From NCBI GenBank assembly GCA_013336205.1, contig JAAXUD010000220.1:1-5579 (forward strand): 5,579 nt of DNA, in the 5' to 3' direction. A program made the translations under genes and the position numbers. This stretch comes from Lentimicrobium sp. Its GTDB lineage: Bacteria; Bacteroidota; Bacteroidia; Bacteroidales; Lentimicrobiaceae. The notes under the pieces were generated by a model. That model was not told the DNA's origin. It did not search any database and saw only the letters and a list, made by a program, of their open reading frames with translations. Of this stretch, positions 1-5,579 are shown in pieces. Position 1 is the stretch's first letter. Each line of letters starts with the position of its first letter.

Positions 1-81
1 CTGCCCATAGCTGGTAATAGAAATAAGGAGTAAAATCAGAATAATCAGTCTGAAATCAGCGGTATACCTTTTCGTTTTCAT
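1..81 (-). CDS. Exported protein, N-terminal fragment (signal peptide only)
   Basis: Only the first 27 codons are in the window; the rest lies beyond position 1. The ATG is at 81-79. The peptide begins MKTKRYTADFR, a basic n-region. A hydrophobic stretch rich in Leu and Ile (residues 12-20) follows, then ISITSYGQ. This is a classic Sec signal peptide, and cleavage after SYG with Gln as the new first residue is common in Bacteroidota exported proteins. No lipobox cysteine is seen in the visible part, so it looks like a periplasmic, outer-membrane or secreted protein rather than a lipoprotein. A TAnnTTTG element 18 bases upstream supports this start. The function cannot be told from the fragment. 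Confidence 0.75.
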   Translation of the reverse strand, partial: MKTKRYTADFRLIILILLLISITSYGQ

Positions 82-99
82 ACTTTTTAGTTTTCGGTT

Positions 100-132
100 C
101 AAAGTTAGCTTATTTTTTAAAAAATATTGAAA
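100..132 (-). promoter_or_regulatory. Bacteroidota-type promoter for the exported protein
   Basis: Read on the minus strand, TAACTTTG (107-100) matches the TAnnTTTG -7 consensus exactly. A TTTC (132-129) 21 bases upstream is one mismatch from the TTTG seen at -33. Transcription would start near position 94, leaving a leader of about a dozen bases before the ATG at 81. The -7 match and position are seen directly; activity is inferred. Confidence 0.55.
111..126. repeat. Perfect 16-bp AT palindrome in promoter spacer
   Basis: TATTTTTTAAAAAATA reads the same on both strands and lies between the -7 and -33 elements of the promoter of the exported-protein gene. It could be an operator half-site pair, or simply low-complexity AT-rich promoter DNA. 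Runs of T followed by A arise easily in DNA this AT-rich, so a regulatory role is only a possibility. Confidence 0.3.
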
Positions 133-304
133 CGTACATAGTCTTACTTATAAATGAATCAATACATTATAAACCATTATTTTCAGAAAATAAATTCCCA
201 ATAATTTTATGACATTATTTATCAGGATTTTAGACCTTAATTGCAGTGAGAAAATTTCTATTCGAGCTTAATCCTTTTCCTTAATTATCAAATGCGAAAA
301 TTTG

Positions 305-312
305 TACTTTTG
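305..312 (+). promoter_or_regulatory. -7 promoter element for the DUF2061 gene
   Basis: TACTTTTG matches TAnnTTTG exactly. Transcription would begin near 319, about 17 bases before the ATG at 337. No good TTG or TTTG is found at the matching -33 distance (around 279-285), so the promoter is supported by one element only. If it is real, the earlier in-frame ATG at 292 lies upstream of the transcript and cannot be the start. Confidence 0.4.
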
Positions 313-336
313 AGAATTGATAATTATGTTCATTTT

Positions 337-687
337 ATGACCAATAATAGTATAAAGAATATCTCTTCTGGTCCACCGGAAGAAGATCAACCAATATTCA
401 GGGACAGCCCTCAGCGCAGTTTTATTAAAGCAATAACATACAGGGTATTGGCTTCTGGTGTTATGTTTATTGTATTCTTTATAATTTTCAGGAGTACAAC
501 AAAACGAACCTTAAATGAAAGCCTTGGGGATGCCACACTGATAAGTATAATTGATTTTGTGGTCAAATTAGCTATTTACTATTTCCATGAACGTGTTTGG
601 TCAGGAATAAAATGGGGTAAATACTGGAAAAGGAATTATTGGGCAAGAAGAGCCTGGAAAAAAGCTTACCGGAAAGCACACAAGTAA
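337..687 (+). CDS. DUF2061 family small membrane protein
   Basis: A 116-residue protein from the chosen start. After a polar, unconserved N-terminus of about 25 residues comes the DUF2061 core: RSFIKAITYRV (27-37), a first membrane helix (about 37-53), a short polar link, and a second helix (about 63-82). The hallmark YYFHERVWSGIKWG lies at 81-94. A strongly basic, aromatic tail (WKRNYWARRAWKKAYRKAHK) ends the protein and is probably cytoplasmic. DUF2061 proteins are small predicted inner-membrane proteins of unknown function. In some bacteria they are encoded near sulfate-activation genes, but none is visible here. The frame is open back to an ATG at 292, which would add 15 residues. I prefer 337 because a TAnnTTTG element sits at 305-312 and the added residues do not belong to the domain. 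The gene stands alone and converges on glnN across a shared terminator. Confidence 0.85.
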   Translation: MTNNSIKNISSGPPEEDQPIFRDSPQRSFIKAITYRVLASGVMFIVFFIIFRSTTKRTLNESLGDATLISIIDFVVKLAIYYFHERVWSGIKWGKYWKRNYWARRAWKKAYRKAHK

Positions 688-727
688 CTCAAGTTATCTT
701 TAAGGAAAACCTTTATATCTCTGATAT

Positions 728-769
728 TTAAATAAAAACCCCGATTTTACAATCGGGGTTTTTATTTAA
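728..769. terminator. Bidirectional intrinsic terminator
   Basis: A perfect 19-bp inverted repeat (728-746 and 751-769) with a four-base TTAC loop. The core is CCCCGATT/AATCGGGG, flanked by an A-rich left arm and a T-rich right arm, so on either strand the GC core is followed by a run of T. It lies 40 bases after the DUF2061 stop codon and 8 bases after the glnN stop, so it can end transcription from both converging genes. Confidence 0.92.
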
Positions 770-777
770 TAAGATAA

Positions 778-2967
778 TTACCTAACAAAGAGAAGTTCTC
801 TGTATTTAGGTAAAGGCCACATTTCATTGTCAATCAGAAGCTCAAGTTTATCGACGTGGTAGCGGATTTCCTCAAAGTACACCAACACTTTTTCACGATA
901 AGCAATCGCTTGTTTTTCAGCTCCTTCAGTGCTGTTTGCCAATTTTCGTGCGTCAGTCATTTTTTGAACCTGATTTCGGATTACAGAAATATGTTCAGAA
1001 ATTTCCCTGATTGTGTCCAGCTGATTTTTCGAAAGCGCTGTATAGGTTTTTGCATCCAAAACATCTTTCAAACCTTTAACATTCTCAATCAACTGATTCT
1101 GATATCTGATGGCAATAGGTACAATGTGGTTAATGGCAAGATCACCCATTACCCTTGATTCAATCTGAACCTTTCTTGTATAGTTTTCAAGTTTTATTTC
1201 ATGACGGGCCCTAACTTCACGTTCAGAAAGTACATGATGATCTTCGAAGAGCTTGATTGCTTCCTTTTTCAGGAGGCTCTTTAATGCATGCGGCGTATCC
1301 GGAATGTTGGATAAACCTCTTTTCGAAGCTTCTTTCACCCAATCTTCACTATAACTATTTCCCTCAAACCTGATGCGTTTCGATTCAGTTACATATTTCT
1401 TAACAACCTGGAATATTGCATCTTCCTTCGACACCTTGCCAGCAATAAGCTTATCTACTTCTGTCCTGAATTTCCTCAGTTGGTCAGCCACAATAAGATT
1501 CAGTGCAATCATTGGTTTGGCGCAACTGGATGATGATCCCACAGCCCTGAACTCAAACTTATTTCCGGTGAAAGCAAATGGAGAGGTCCTGTTTCTGTCG
1601 GTATTATCAAGTAATATTTCAGGAATCTTTGGAATATTAATATTCACGCCATTCCCTTCACTTTTTCTGGACATTGATTTCTTATCGAGCTTTTCAATCT
1701 GATCAAGTGTTTCAGAAAGTTGTGTACCAATAAAAGCCGAAATAATAGCCGGAGGAGCTTCATGTGCACCCAATCTCAGGTCATTGCCTGCAGAGGCGAT
1801 ATAAGCCCTCAAAACATCGGCATGAGTATCAAGTGCTTTAAGAATGCTGGTTAAAAAAACCAGAAACTGCAGATTTGCCTGAGGAGTTTTGCCTGGAGAA
1901 AGGAGATTTTCGCCAAGGTTTGTACTCATTGACCAGTTGTTGTGCTTTCCAGAGCCATTAACTCCTGCATATGGTTTTTCGTGAAGCAATACTGTGTATC
2001 CATGACGTTTACCCACTTTTTCAAGCAAGTGCATCAGAAGTTGATTGTGATCAACGGCTACATTTACTTCTTCATAAACCGGGGCACACTCAAACTGATT
2101 AGGGGCAACCTCATTATGTCTGGTTCTAACCGGAACACCAAGGCGGTGAGCTTCGTATTCAAATTCACGCATAAAATCAATCACCTTTTCAGGAATAATT
2201 CCAAAATAGTGATCTGAAAGCTGCTGATCTTTGGCACTGGAGTGACCAAAAAGTGTACGTCCTGAAAGGGATAGATCTGGTCTTGCATTGTAAAGAGCTG
2301 TATCAACCAGAAAATACTCCTGCTCCCAGCCAAGGGTTGCAAAAACCCGGCTAACATCTGGATTAAAATACTGACAAACAGCTGTTGCTTCACGATCAAG
2401 AGAACTGGATGCTTTCAGCAACGGAGTTTTATAATCGAGGGCTTCACCTGTATATGAAACAAAAATTGTTGGAATACAAAGGGTGCGATCCATAATGAAG
2501 GCCGGAGAAGTAGGATCCCAGGCTGTATAACCGCGGGCTTCAAACGTATTCCGGATTCCGCCACTTGGGAAACTGGAAGCATCCGGCTCCTGCTGGATCA
2601 ATTCATTGGCATTAAATGCTTCCATCGCCTTTCCATCACCGGAAGGGGTAATAAAAGCATCATGTTTTTCGGCCGTTGACCCTGTCAGCGGGTGAAACCA
2701 ATGGGTAAAATGCGTGGCACCTTTGCTCAGCGCCCATGATTTCATGGCAGAAGCAACCTGATCAGCAATTAACCGATCAATCTTGATACCTAATTCTGCC
2801 GCATGCACAACTGAACGAAAAGCCTCACGCGACATATATTCACGCATTACAGACTGATTGAATGTCAGCTCACCATAATAGTCAGATATCCTGTCTGGAT
2901 AAACCGGCAATTGTCTTCTCGGTCGTGACATTGCCATTTCAAGCGCCTTAAATCTGATGTTGCTCAT
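778..2967 (-). CDS. glnN: Type III glutamine synthetase
   Basis: Makes glutamine from glutamate, ammonium and ATP in the cytoplasm; it is the main entry of ammonium into metabolism in many Bacteroidota. From the ATG at 2967 the protein is 729 residues, the length known for the Bacteroides fragilis GlnN family; type I and II enzymes are far shorter. Visible family motifs: THFTHWFHPLTGSTAEKHDAF-type N-terminal block (85-105), FPSGGIRNTFEARGY (133-147), the metal-binding GWEQEYF (213-219), RHNEVAPNQFE (283-293), the substrate-binding block VNGSGKHNNWS (336-346), and NRTSPFAFTGNKFEFRAVGSS (459-479) with active-site arginines. A long, mostly helical C-terminal region (about 500-729) is specific to type III. 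The frame stays open to an ATG at 3030, but that extension runs through a hairpin and has no family counterpart. No TAnnTTTG promoter is seen directly upstream. All key motifs look intact, so the enzyme should be active. Confidence 0.97.
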   Translation of the reverse strand: MSNIRFKALEMAMSRPRRQLPVYPDRISDYYGELTFNQSVMREYMSREAFRSVVHAAELGIKIDRLIADQVASAMKSWALSKGATHFTHWFHPLTGSTAEKHDAFITPSGDGKAMEAFNANELIQQEPDASSFPSGGIRNTFEARGYTAWDPTSPAFIMDRTLCIPTIFVSYTGEALDYKTPLLKASSSLDREATAVCQYFNPDVSRVFATLGWEQEYFLVDTALYNARPDLSLSGRTLFGHSSAKDQQLSDHYFGIIPEKVIDFMREFEYEAHRLGVPVRTRHNEVAPNQFECAPVYEEVNVAVDHNQLLMHLLEKVGKRHGYTVLLHEKPYAGVNGSGKHNNWSMSTNLGENLLSPGKTPQANLQFLVFLTSILKALDTHADVLRAYIASAGNDLRLGAHEAPPAIISAFIGTQLSETLDQIEKLDKKSMSRKSEGNGVNINIPKIPEILLDNTDRNRTSPFAFTGNKFEFRAVGSSSSCAKPMIALNLIVADQLRKFRTEVDKLIAGKVSKEDAIFQVVKKYVTESKRIRFEGNSYSEDWVKEASKRGLSNIPDTPHALKSLLKKEAIKLFEDHHVLSEREVRARHEIKLENYTRKVQIESRVMGDLAINHIVPIAIRYQNQLIENVKGLKDVLDAKTYTALSKNQLDTIREISEHISVIRNQVQKMTDARKLANSTEGAEKQAIAYREKVLVYFEEIRYHVDKLELLIDNEMWPLPKYRELLFVR

Positions 2968-2998
2968 GATTAATTGTGTTAAATGAAACAAGGAATGG

Positions 2999-3037
2999 AA
3001 ACAAAGTGCGGGGACTTTTGTTGGCCGCACTTTGTTT
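2999..3037 (-). terminator. Hairpin between symporter and glnN, probable terminator
   Basis: A perfect 13-bp inverted repeat: AAACAAAGTGCGG (2999-3011) and CCGCACTTTGTTT (3025-3037), with a 13-base loop. It begins about 28 bases after the symporter stop codon and ends 31 bases before the glnN ATG, so on the minus strand it is placed to end the symporter transcript or to attenuate read-through into glnN. The T-tract after the stem is short on the minus strand (TTTGTTT, then CC) but is seven T long on the plus strand (3035-3041), where no gene needs it. A bidirectional terminator is the simplest reading; a leader element of glnN is the alternative. Confidence 0.6.
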
Positions 3038-3064
3038 TTTTATTTTCATCACTGGTAATTTAAA

Positions 3065-4519
3065 TTAGAAAGAATGTTTTTTTCTTAGCAGGAATAAACC
3101 AAGGAAGGTTAAAGCGCCGTTAAGAATCAGCAATTCAAAGCCAAAACGATAACCTGAAAACCACGCCACAGAATTCATGCTTAAGATGTAACAGATAACC
3201 GGCGATAACACGGCTATAATTGGAACCCATTTATCTTTTACTTCGAACTTTGTAAATAATCCGAATGCGTACATACCCAGAAGAGGGCCATAGGTATAAC
3301 CTGCTATGGTGAATAGCTTATCAATAACAGCCTTATCTTTCAGACTATTGAAAATAAGAATACAAATAAACAAAACCACCGCTACAGACAAATGAACTAT
3401 ATACCTGATTTTAATCCTTTTAGATTCTGTTAAATTTGGATTGTCTTTTATCCCCAAAAAATCTATGCTAAAAGAAGTTGTTAGTGAAGTAAGTGCACCA
3501 TCGGCACTGGGAAAAGCTGCAGAAATCAAACCAACAAAGAAAACTATTCCGGCCAGTGAGCTCAGACTCAGTGCAACTTTAGGGAATAAATCATCAGTAG
3601 ATTCAAATGATATTCCTTTTTGCTGAGCATAAATTAAGAGAATTGCGCCCAGAAAAAGAAACATGAAATTCACAAATACCAAAATTCCGGAAAATGTGAA
3701 CATATTTTTCTGCGCTTCTTTCAGATTTTTGCAGCTCAGGTTTTTTTGCATCATTTCCTGATCAAGACCAGTCATGACAATTGTTATGAACATGCCACTG
3801 AAAAACTGCTTTATAAAAAATCGCTGATGATGCCAGTCGGTGAAGAACATCTTAGAAATACCGGCATCATCAATCATAGGAATAAGATCAAAAACTGATT
3901 TTCCGAGATCTTTACTGATATAAAAAATGGACAGTACAACAGCCAGAAGCATAAAAGTAGTCTGTAAAGTGTCGGTCCAGATAATGGTTCTTATTCCTCC
4001 TTTTAATGTAGATATTACAATAAGGGAAATAAAAAGAAGGACATTTACGTAAAAAGGTACGTTCCAGGCATCGAATACAAATATCTGCAACACATTGATA
4101 ACCAGAAACATTCTTAAAGAAGCCCCCAGTGTTCGCGAAAGAATAAAAAATGCAGCACCTGTTTTATAAGACCAAAAGCCAAATCGTTGATCCAGGTAGG
4201 AATAAATTGAAGTAAGTTTCAGCCTGTAATATAGTGGAAGCAGCACCAGGGCAATCACAAAATACCCAAACAGATATCCCAGAACCACTACCATATAGCT
4301 GAACTGAGTATCCTTAACCCAACCAGGAACAGACATGAAAGTGACACCTGACAATGATGCGCCAATCATGCCATAAGCTACTATGAACCAGGGAGATGCA
4401 TGATTTCCTGAAAAGAAGGTTTCGTTGGTTGATTTTCGGCTGGTTATACCGGCGATGATGAAGAGGAGAGCTGAGTAAGCAATGAAAATTGAAAGAATTA
4501 CAATCGGCTGTACCTTCAA
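3065..4519 (-). CDS. Sodium:solute symporter (SSS family), substrate unknown
   Basis: An inner-membrane transporter that would couple uptake of a small solute to sodium entry. It has 484 residues with about 13 hydrophobic segments (near 6-24, 42-66, 75-97, 120-148, 153-170, 184-202, 235-250, 272-298, 314-340, 370-392, 403-423, 432-447, 459-478), the usual SSS topology. Family marks are GASLSGVTFMSVPGW in the second segment (53-67), TGLDQEMMQKNLSCKN (250-265), and ISAAFPSADGALTSLTTSFSIDF (332-354), which carries the serine/threonine cluster expected at the Na2 sodium site. The substrate could be a sugar, amino acid, nucleoside or organic acid; sequence alone does not decide. The start is a TTG. 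No ATG or GTG exists in this frame between the upstream stop (4568-4570) and the TTG, and the next ATG (residue 51) would remove the first helix. It follows the phosphatase stop by 11 bases and also has its own promoter candidate. Confidence 0.9.
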   Translation of the reverse strand: MKVQPIVILSIFIAYSALLFIIAGITSRKSTNETFFSGNHASPWFIVAYGMIGASLSGVTFMSVPGWVKDTQFSYMVVVLGYLFGYFVIALVLLPLYYRLKLTSIYSYLDQRFGFWSYKTGAAFFILSRTLGASLRMFLVINVLQIFVFDAWNVPFYVNVLLFISLIVISTLKGGIRTIIWTDTLQTTFMLLAVVLSIFYISKDLGKSVFDLIPMIDDAGISKMFFTDWHHQRFFIKQFFSGMFITIVMTGLDQEMMQKNLSCKNLKEAQKNMFTFSGILVFVNFMFLFLGAILLIYAQQKGISFESTDDLFPKVALSLSSLAGIVFFVGLISAAFPSADGALTSLTTSFSIDFLGIKDNPNLTESKRIKIRYIVHLSVAVVLFICILIFNSLKDKAVIDKLFTIAGYTYGPLLGMYAFGLFTKFEVKDKWVPIIAVLSPVICYILSMNSVAWFSGYRFGFELLILNGALTFLGLFLLRKKHSF

Positions 4520-4530
4520 GTTAAAGCTGT

Positions 4531-5091
4531 TTAAATAATCTCTATTGACGCTGCAAAGGTAATCAAATCAGGATAAACAAAATCAAACAATTTAGGGAAT
4601 TCTCTTGCTTTGTGCGGCCTGCCTATGAATACAGTCTTCATTCCCAATCTTTTACCAAATAAAATATCGCTAAAAGAATCTCCAACCATGACAGATTTTC
4701 GGAATATTATATCATTAAAATCGCGCTTTGCCATTAAGCCCATTCCAACTGACGGCTTTCGCGAATGGTGATTTTCAGAGGCTAAAAAGGGAGAGTGGTA
4801 TACTTTATCTATTTTTCCACCAGCCTGATTAACAGCAGAATGCATTTCTTTGTGAATGAGTGCCAATTCAGTTTCAGTCATTAGCCCCTTCCCTACTCCC
4901 TGCTGATTACTGACAACTACGATCCTGCCAAAGACGCCGGTAAATATTTTTATTGCTTCAAGTGATCCTTCAACAAAATGAAACTGATCCCATGACTTTA
5001 TATAATCGTCAGGCAAACGCTCATTAATTACGCCATCACGGTCAAGGAAAAGGGACCAGCTTTTATCGATCTTTAAATGCATTAAATTCAT
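4531..5091 (-). CDS. gmhB: HAD-IIIA phosphatase, GmhB-like (heptose bisphosphate phosphatase)
   Basis: Likely removes the C7 phosphate from D-glycero-D-manno-heptose 1,7-bisphosphate or a related sugar phosphate in the cytoplasm. From the ATG at 5091 it has 186 residues, close to E. coli GmhB. Haloacid dehalogenase motifs are complete: FLDRDGVIN with nucleophile Asp17 and acid/base Asp19, VVSNQQGVGKG with Ser61, Lys112 in RKPSVGM, and MVGDSFSDILFG with Asp138 and Asp142. The loop before RKPS (about 98-110), where E. coli GmhB binds zinc through three Cys and one His, has no cysteine. An ATG at 5082 is an alternative start; the frame is open to 5145, but that longer form would overlap the upstream gene by 83 bases. 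The overlap with the nucleotidyltransferase suggests translational coupling and a shared pathway. The heptose substrate is inferred from family and neighbour; another sugar phosphate is possible. Confidence 0.85.
   Translation of the reverse strand: MNLMHLKIDKSWSLFLDRDGVINERLPDDYIKSWDQFHFVEGSLEAIKIFTGVFGRIVVVSNQQGVGKGLMTETELALIHKEMHSAVNQAGGKIDKVYHSPFLASENHHSRKPSVGMGLMAKRDFNDIIFRKSVMVGDSFSDILFGKRLGMKTVFIGRPHKAREFPKLFDFVYPDLITFAASIEII
4554..4587 (-). promoter_or_regulatory. Internal promoter candidate for the symporter gene
   Basis: On the minus strand TACCTTTG (4561-4554) matches TAnnTTTG exactly, with TTTG (4587-4584) 22 bases upstream, within the spacing seen in this phylum. Transcription would start near 4547, about 28 bases before the TTG start at 4519. 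It lies inside the last codons of the phosphatase gene, so the symporter could be expressed apart from the sugar genes. Other TTG repeats nearby make the -33 assignment less certain than the -7. Confidence 0.5.
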
Positions 5092-5579
5092 TTTGAGCCC
5101 GGTTATAATCGTCAGGTATGCCAATATCAAGAAAGTAGTCATCAAAAATATGCCCTATGAACCACTTGGGCTCAAGCTTTTTACTGAAAAAATCATTTTC
5201 CAGTGAAAACTTCTCCGGTAAATCAAGTCCACTGAAGTATTTCGATTTTATGATGTAGTTACCCCCATTTATCAAACCAGGCGATGCGATGGCCGATTTT
5301 TCCTTAAATCCGGTAATATTATGTTCAGCAGAACACTCAACAGCCCCATACCTGGAAGCATCATCAACATGACGTAGAGCTAAAGAAACCTTTGCCAGTG
5401 TTTCTATGTGTTTTTGAAAAAAAAGATCCAGATTAATTCTAAAAAGCGTATCCCCATTCAGTACCATGGCATGAGGAGTTACTACCTTTTGAAACGCAAG
5501 CTTAACAGCACCACCAGTTCCAAGTGGCTCTTTTTCAACAGAATATAGCAGTTCGAGGTTCTTATATTTGTCGCCAAAA
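5063..5579 (-). CDS. Sugar-1-phosphate nucleotidyltransferase, HddC-like, 5' end off window
   Basis: Transfers a nucleotide from NTP onto a sugar 1-phosphate to give an NDP-sugar for surface polysaccharide or glycoprotein synthesis. The visible C-terminal 171 residues continue in frame to the window edge. The N-terminal GxGTR nucleotide-binding loop lies outside. Family marks in order: EPLGTGGAVKLAF (17-29), the metal-binding VLNGDTLF (39-46), ASRYGAVE, ITGFKEK, a GLINGGNYII strand, FSLENDFF, and DYFLDIGIPDDYNRAQNEF near the end. This pattern is that of the NTP_transferase family members HddC (heptose 1-phosphate guanylyltransferase) and MurU/RmlA relatives. The GmhB-like gene overlapping its 3' end favours a heptose 1-phosphate substrate, by inference. 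An internal ATG at 5467 is not the start: the conserved LGTGG motif lies upstream of it. Confidence 0.87.
   Translation of the reverse strand, partial: FGDKYKNLELLYSVEKEPLGTGGAVKLAFQKVVTPHAMVLNGDTLFRINLDLFFQKHIETLAKVSLALRHVDDASRYGAVECSAEHNITGFKEKSAIASPGLINGGNYIIKSKYFSGLDLPEKFSLENDFFSKKLEPKWFIGHIFDDYFLDIGIPDDYNRAQNEFNAFKDR

Noticed and set aside
149..175. Imperfect inverted repeat TTATAAATG ... CATTATAA between the divergent promoters
   Set aside because: The arms need a one-base bulge and consist almost only of A and T, so chance is a sufficient explanation.
856..2217. Plus-strand open frames of about 90-110 codons opposite glnN (856-1158, 1373-1702, 1942-2217)
   Set aside because: They lie antisense to well-conserved glnN coding sequence, show no recognisable domains, and have no TAnnTTTG promoter that I could find.
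2181..2399. Minus-strand frame of 72 codons within glnN
   Set aside because: It overlaps conserved glnN catalytic coding sequence in another frame and has no independent support.
2968..3030. N-terminal extension of glutamine synthetase to an ATG at 3030 (21 extra residues)
   Set aside because: The extension runs through the 13-bp hairpin, has no counterpart in type III glutamine synthetases, and starting at 2967 gives exactly the family length of 729 residues.
3441..3626. Plus-strand frame of 61 codons opposite the symporter gene
   Set aside because: It is an antisense shadow of a conserved membrane-protein gene, with no promoter or domain support.
1..5579. Possible defence, mobile or otherwise new system in the window
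   Set aside because: All genes long enough to judge belong to known housekeeping or surface-sugar families or to DUF2061. No transposase, integrase, direct-repeat array or toxin-antitoxin pair was seen on either strand.

Overview
The window most likely comes from a Bacteroidota chromosome. The DNA is AT-rich and the start codons lack clear Shine-Dalgarno sequences. Several genes are preceded by the TAnnTTTG -7 element used by the primary sigma factor of this phylum. It also carries a 729-residue type III glutamine synthetase, a form typical of Bacteroides and relatives. No genus can be named from the sequence alone.

Layout, left to right. At 1-81 (minus strand) is the first 27 codons of an exported protein that runs off the window. 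Positions 82-336 hold divergent promoters for this gene and for a small DUF2061 membrane protein on the plus strand (337-687). A 19-bp hairpin at 728-769 is a shared terminator between this gene and the converging glutamine synthetase gene. From 778 to 5579 everything reads on the minus strand. In transcription order these are: a sugar-1-phosphate nucleotidyltransferase (5' end off the window), an HAD-IIIA phosphatase of the GmhB type overlapping it by about 29 bases, a sodium:solute symporter starting 11 bases later at a TTG codon, an intergenic hairpin, and glnN.

The nucleotidyltransferase and the phosphatase form a recognisable pair. Together they would remove the C7 phosphate from a heptose bisphosphate and activate the resulting sugar-1-phosphate with a nucleotide, supplying NDP-heptose for surface glycans. 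The symporter seems to be a separate passenger: it has a TAnnTTTG promoter candidate inside the end of the phosphatase gene, and its substrate cannot be told. Glutamine synthetase assimilates ammonium, and no functional link to the sugar genes is visible. The hairpin between symporter and glnN probably separates the two transcription units.

I see no mobile element, CRISPR array, tRNA, rRNA or clear defence system. The genes are ordinary for the phylum. The points worth a second look are small: the phosphatase lacks the usual zinc-binding cysteines, the hairpin before glnN has its better T-tract on the strand with no gene, and start codons and promoters at three genes differ from what the longest open frames suggest.
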